This document shows positions 60,426 through 64,000 of a stretch of DNA of 64,000 nucleotides, one piece after another. The notes below the pieces were generated by a model, which was given only the letters and a program-made list of their open reading frames with translations, was not told where the DNA came from and searched no databases. Made by a program: the position numbers and the translations under genes. Origin of the DNA: Vibrio spartinae (GTDB lineage Bacteria > Pseudomonadota > Gammaproteobacteria > Enterobacterales > Vibrionaceae); assembly GCF_024347135.1 (NCBI RefSeq), contig NZ_AP024907.1, positions 735,001 through 799,000 of the forward strand, written 5' to 3'. Every line of letters begins with the position of its first letter. The stretch's first letter is position 1.

Positions 60426-61928
60426 TTAAAAGATTAATGTCCAACCGATATTTTCCCAGTATTGCTGTTCGCTGAGCAAATCGGCATGAAGCAGTTTGTT
60501 GTTTTCTAACCATTCGGCATCATGACTGGAGAGAGTCCAGACGTTGTCCTCTGCTGTCAGATATATCTCCGGTAGTAATTCATCACTTCTTTGTCCGTTC
60601 AGAACAATCGCTAGTCTGAGAATGTGGATCAGCCGGATGATCTGTTTTTTCTTGTAGAGCGTGAAGTCCGGCATTTCGTTGAGCTTTAACGCTTTTCTCT
60701 GAAAACGGGCTAATGTAGAAAGGACTAATTGCTGCTCGCTGTTAAATCCCGGCATATTGGTATAGCGAAGAATATACTCCGAATGACGGTGGTAGCCTTG
60801 CAGACTGATGCTGAGACCGACCTCGTGTAACAGGGCACTCCATTCCAGCAAATCGACCAGCTCGTGCTGCTGAGACGAAATATTGGCGCCGTGATGGATT
60901 TGATCAAAAAACTGGCGAGCCAACCCTTTGATTTTCGCAGCATGTTCCAAGTCAACTCGATGTTTCTGGGCGAGACTTTCGGTCGTTCTTAATCGAATAT
61001 CTGAGCATTTAAAGCGTTCTTCCATTTCATACAATAAACCTTCTCTGAGAGCGCCTTGTGAAAAGTGCATCTCTTTGATATTCAGGTCTTTTAAAATGGC
61101 ATACAGAATCGCAACGCCTGCGGCAAATACCGGTTTTCTTTCGTCACTGAGTCCCTTGAGATCCAATTCTTCAATCTGTGTTTTTTCACAGAGTTTGTCG
61201 ATCAGAGCCTCCAATCGCTCAATGGTGATGATGCCATCGTCATAGCCAATGCCGATCAACACTTCCCGGACCGCTTTGATTGTACCCGATGAGCCGAACG
61301 CACTTTGCCAGCCTTTTTTACGATACTGTCGGGCGACGGATTCCAGCTTTTGCTGGGCGGCAACGAATGCTTGCGCAAACCGCTTTTTGGAGAGCTTACC
61401 TTGTGGGAAAAAACGCTGATTATAACTGACACATCCCATCTGGAGGCTGTTGACCAGCTGCGCTTCAAATCCCTGACCAATCACCATTTCCGTACTCCCC
61501 CCGCCAATATCAATGACGAGCATTGAGTCTGATTGCGGTTGGGTATGGGCAATTCCCAGATAAATGAGCCGGCCTTCTTCCATGCCCGGAATGATCTCTA
61601 TCGGGTAGGGCAGGATTGCCCGGGCACATTCAATAAACGTCTGAGCATTCGCTGCTTGTCGTAAGGTATGGGTTGCAGCGATGCGGACATTTTCAGGCGC
61701 GAACCCCTGAATACGTTCAGCAAACATCGCAAGGCAATCCAGCCCGCGGGTGATCGCTTCATCATCGAGTTTTTTATTGTCATCCAGCCCTGATGCCAGC
61801 CGGACACGCTGTTTATGGCGGCTGACCAGCTGAAGATCTTGAGCGATGACCTGTGCGACAACCATGTGGAAACTGTTTGAACCTAAATCAATTGCTGCGA
61901 TATGTCGGGGTTCACTGGGTGCTTTCAT
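60426..61928 (-). CDS. ppx: Exopolyphosphatase
   Basis: Releases phosphate from the end of polyphosphate. 500 residues; Ppx/GppA ASKHA fold with [15 protein letters not shown] (about 13-27), the second phosphate loop [17 protein letters not shown] (about 137-153), [13 protein letters not shown], and an HD-like C-terminal region (about 320-500). Its start overlaps ppk by 17 bases. The Ppx versus GppA choice rests on linkage with ppk. Confidence 0.94.
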   Translation of the reverse strand: MKAPSEPRHIAAIDLGSNSFHMVVAQVIAQDLQLVSRHKQRVRLASGLDDNKKLDDEAITRGLDCLAMFAERIQGFAPENVRIAATHTLRQAANAQTFIECARAILPYPIEIIPGMEEGRLIYLGIAHTQPQSDSMLVIDIGGGSTEMVIGQGFEAQLVNSLQMGCVSYNQRFFPQGKLSKKRFAQAFVAAQQKLESVARQYRKKGWQSAFGSSGTIKAVREVLIGIGYDDGIITIERLEALIDKLCEKTQIEELDLKGLSDERKPVFAAGVAILYAILKDLNIKEMHFSQGALREGLLYEMEERFKCSDIRLRTTESLAQKHRVDLEHAAKIKGLARQFFDQIHHGANISSQQHELVDLLEWSALLHEVGLSISLQGYHRHSEYILRYTNMPGFNSEQQLVLSTLARFQRKALKLNEMPDFTLYKKKQIIRLIHILRLAIVLNGQRSDELLPEIYLTAEDNVWTLSSHDAEWLENNKLLHADLLSEQQYWENIGWTLIF

Positions 61929-64000
61929 GCGGCTTTACTTCTGTTGTTTTTTGCTTACGTGTTTGTTTTTCGATATTTTTCAGATAATCGTAAATTGCTA
62001 TCTGAGAACGTATTTTCTTCCGGTTACCCCGGTTAACATATCGGTTACTCATCTCTTTGTCTATCCAGCGAGCTTTAACCGTATCGGTAAAGTGGATGTT
62101 GATGAGATCAATGATGCGTTTTTTCAGGCGCTTGTCACGAATTGGTGCGGCAACTTCAATTCGGTGATCAATATTTCGCGTCATCCAGTCAGCGGAAGAA
62201 ATATACACCTGCGGATCTCCGTCATTGTGAGTAATGATGACGCGAGGATGCTCCAAGAAGCGGTCTACGATACTGATGATCTGAATATTGTCACTAACCC
62301 CTTCTATTCCCGGAACCAGAGAACACATGCCACGGATGACCATTTTGATCTGAACACCGGCAGAACTGGCTTCATAAAGTTTGTTATTCAACTCTCGATC
62401 AACCAGGTTATTCACTTTCAAGGTAATGGTGGCTTTTTTATTCGCTTTGGCATTGGTGATTTCATTGTCCAACAATTCATTGAGACGAGCGCGGGAGTTC
62501 CGGGGCGATACAATCAGATGACGGAATTTCACTGGCCGATATGGATTTTCAATATAGCCAAATACACTGCGTACCTCATTGGTGATTTCCGGATCTGCGG
62601 TTAACAGTGAAAAGTCGGTATAAATCCGAGCGGTTTTTTCATGGAAGTTGCCGGTTCCGATGTGTGCATAGCGGATGATTTCATCTTCCTCTTTGCGACT
62701 GATCAAGAGCAATTTTGAATGGATCTTGAGCCCCGGGGCACCAAAAATGACGTGTACACCGGCTTCAGTCAGGATTCTGGACCATTCGATATTCGCCTCT
62801 TCATCGAAGCGGGCTTGTAGTTCAACCACCACGGTCACTTGTTTACCATTCATCACGGCATGGATCAGTGAATGCATTAACTTTGAATCTTTCGCGACGC
62901 GGTAAATATTAATTTTGATGCTCAGGACTTTGGGATCAAATGAAGCTTGCCTGACCAGCTCGGAAATATGTTCGAAAGAGTGATAAGGGTAATACAGCAG
63001 AATATCTTGCTCTTTGATCGCATCAAAACTGTTGTCGAAACCGAGAAAGTCAGCACACTTGAGCGGTGGCATTGGCTTATTTTCCAAGTAGTTCCGCCCG
63101 ACATTCGGAAATGAGATGAAATCTCTGAAGTTATGATACCGACCACCGGGAAGCAGGCTATCATAATTGGAAATTTTGAGCTTATCGCACAGAAAATGTA
63201 ACATCTCTTTCGGCATGGTACTTTCGTAGACAAAGCGTACCGGCATGGCTGTTAAACGCTGACTGAGACCTTCCGACATTTGTTCCAGCAAACTGTGTTC
63301 CACCTCATGGCTGAGATCATATTCGGCATCCCGGGTCATCTTGATAGCGTAACCGTTGAGTTGGTCATACTCGAAAAACCCTCTGAAAATATCATCGAGA
63401 CAATAGCGGATAATATTATCCAGTAGCATAATCGTTTTGCGTTGCTTACCTTTTTGCTCCGGTACCATGATAAACCGAGGCAGATGATTGGTCGGAATTT
63501 CAATCAGTGCATAGTGAGAATGTTCATCGGTGTTCAGTTCGACGGCAATGTAAGCATATTCATCTTTAAGAAATTGCAGCATATCGGCTTCTTCATTGAG
63601 TAGCCAAGGCGTAATATGCTGAATCACTTCACTTTTAAAATACTTTTTGACCCATCTCTCCTGAAATTCGTCCAGTTGGGTTTCATTGACTAAAAAGATT
63701 CTCCGGCGAGCCATCTCCTTGATGAGATCGTTATACAGTTCTTCAAATTCCAGATTGAGTTTGAGCGCCTTACTTTGCATCTTCGAGAGGAGATGTTTGT
63801 AGGTACTGTTGCCGCCATGCTCTCGGTCAATCAGGAGCCGCCGTTTTACATCGGCAAAACGGACTTTGTAAAACTCATCTAAATTATTAGAAAAAATGCC
63901 CAGAAAACGTATTCGTTCAATGAGTGGCACTGACTTATCCGCAGCTTCTTGAAGAACCCGTTCATTAAACGATAACCAGCTTAATTCTTTTTCAATATAT
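61912..64000 (-). CDS. ppk: Polyphosphate kinase, 5' end beyond window
   Basis: Makes polyphosphate from ATP through a phospho-His. About 696 residues are visible; the first codons lie right of base 64000 (reading continues as [20 protein letters not shown] into [20 protein letters not shown]). Conserved sites: [38 protein letters not shown] (phospho-acceptor His), [14 protein letters not shown] and [13 protein letters not shown]. It forms an operon with ppx. Confidence 0.96.
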   Translation of the reverse strand, partial: YIEKELSWLSFNERVLQEAADKSVPLIERIRFLGIFSNNLDEFYKVRFADVKRRLLIDREHGGNSTYKHLLSKMQSKALKLNLEFEELYNDLIKEMARRRIFLVNETQLDEFQERWVKKYFKSEVIQHITPWLLNEEADMLQFLKDEYAYIAVELNTDEHSHYALIEIPTNHLPRFIMVPEQKGKQRKTIMLLDNIIRYCLDDIFRGFFEYDQLNGYAIKMTRDAEYDLSHEVEHSLLEQMSEGLSQRLTAMPVRFVYESTMPKEMLHFLCDKLKISNYDSLLPGGRYHNFRDFISFPNVGRNYLENKPMPPLKCADFLGFDNSFDAIKEQDILLYYPYHSFEHISELVRQASFDPKVLSIKINIYRVAKDSKLMHSLIHAVMNGKQVTVVVELQARFDEEANIEWSRILTEAGVHVIFGAPGLKIHSKLLLISRKEEDEIIRYAHIGTGNFHEKTARIYTDFSLLTADPEITNEVRSVFGYIENPYRPVKFRHLIVSPRNSRARLNELLDNEITNAKANKKATITLKVNNLVDRELNNKLYEASSAGVQIKMVIRGMCSLVPGIEGVSDNIQIISIVDRFLEHPRVIITHNDGDPQVYISSADWMTRNIDHRIEVAAPIRDKRLKKRIIDLINIHFTDTVKARWIDKEMSNRYVNRGNRKKIRSQIAIYDYLKNIEKQTRKQKTTEVKPHESTQ

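Overview
The window is a piece of a Vibrio chromosome. The 16S and 23S genes look vibrio-like, and the gene order cstA, murQ/anmK/nagZ, LytTR pair, aroF-tyrA, PilZ protein, ettA, slt-trpR, yjjX-mbaA-nspS, pheA, raiA, bamD, rluD-pgeF, clpB is the one I recall from Vibrio cholerae around VC0687-VC0711. The species cannot be fixed from what is visible.

Region 1-28080 is core genome. It holds a pyruvate-type CstA transporter (left edge, truncated) with three direct repeats upstream that match the BtsR/YehT site, and the BtsS/BtsR-like LytTR two-component pair 4-7 kb away. Next come cell-wall recycling genes (murQ, anmK, nagZ) and aroF-tyrA behind three TyrR boxes. After a PilZ protein, ettA, slt and trpR, there is a Fur-controlled unit (FagA-like gene plus fumC) under a perfect 37-bp palindrome. 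The norspermidine/biofilm module nspS-mbaA-yjjX follows, then pheA behind an attenuator-like hairpin, raiA, bamD, rluD-pgeF and clpB with a sigma-32-type promoter.

Region 28300-34160 is an rRNA operon: 16S, tRNA-Ile, tRNA-Ala, 23S, 5S, tRNA-Asp, tRNA-Trp, terminator.

Region 34054-52945 is accessory DNA inserted at the 3' end of tRNA-Trp. A 109-bp perfect direct repeat (tRNA 3' half plus terminator) brackets a 15.18-kb element. It looks like a tailless, membrane-containing dsDNA phage related to corticovirus PM2. It has a PM2 P2-like major capsid protein, a packaging ATPase, many tiny membrane proteins, a virion lytic enzyme, a two-tyrosine HUH replication protein, a LexA-like repressor and a tyrosine integrase. 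Behind it lies a second, decayed copy (49236 to about 52945) that has lost its replication, capsid and integrase genes and is split by an IS256-family element with an 8-bp target duplication. Both copies keep the same left end: a promoter with a palindrome in its spacer, a structured leader with competing pairing segments, and a 55-codon gene. After this comes a variable cargo slot with a different gene pair in each copy. In the decayed copy the pair is a DUF3289-like putative toxin and a small membrane protein.

Region 52950-64000 returns to core genome: DUF1904 protein, nfsA, yfhL-trhP, rdgC, phoB-phoR-pstS behind a Pho-box-like repeat, and ppx-ppk (ppk is cut by the right edge). The phosphate sensor, a phosphate-binding protein and the polyphosphate enzymes therefore sit side by side.
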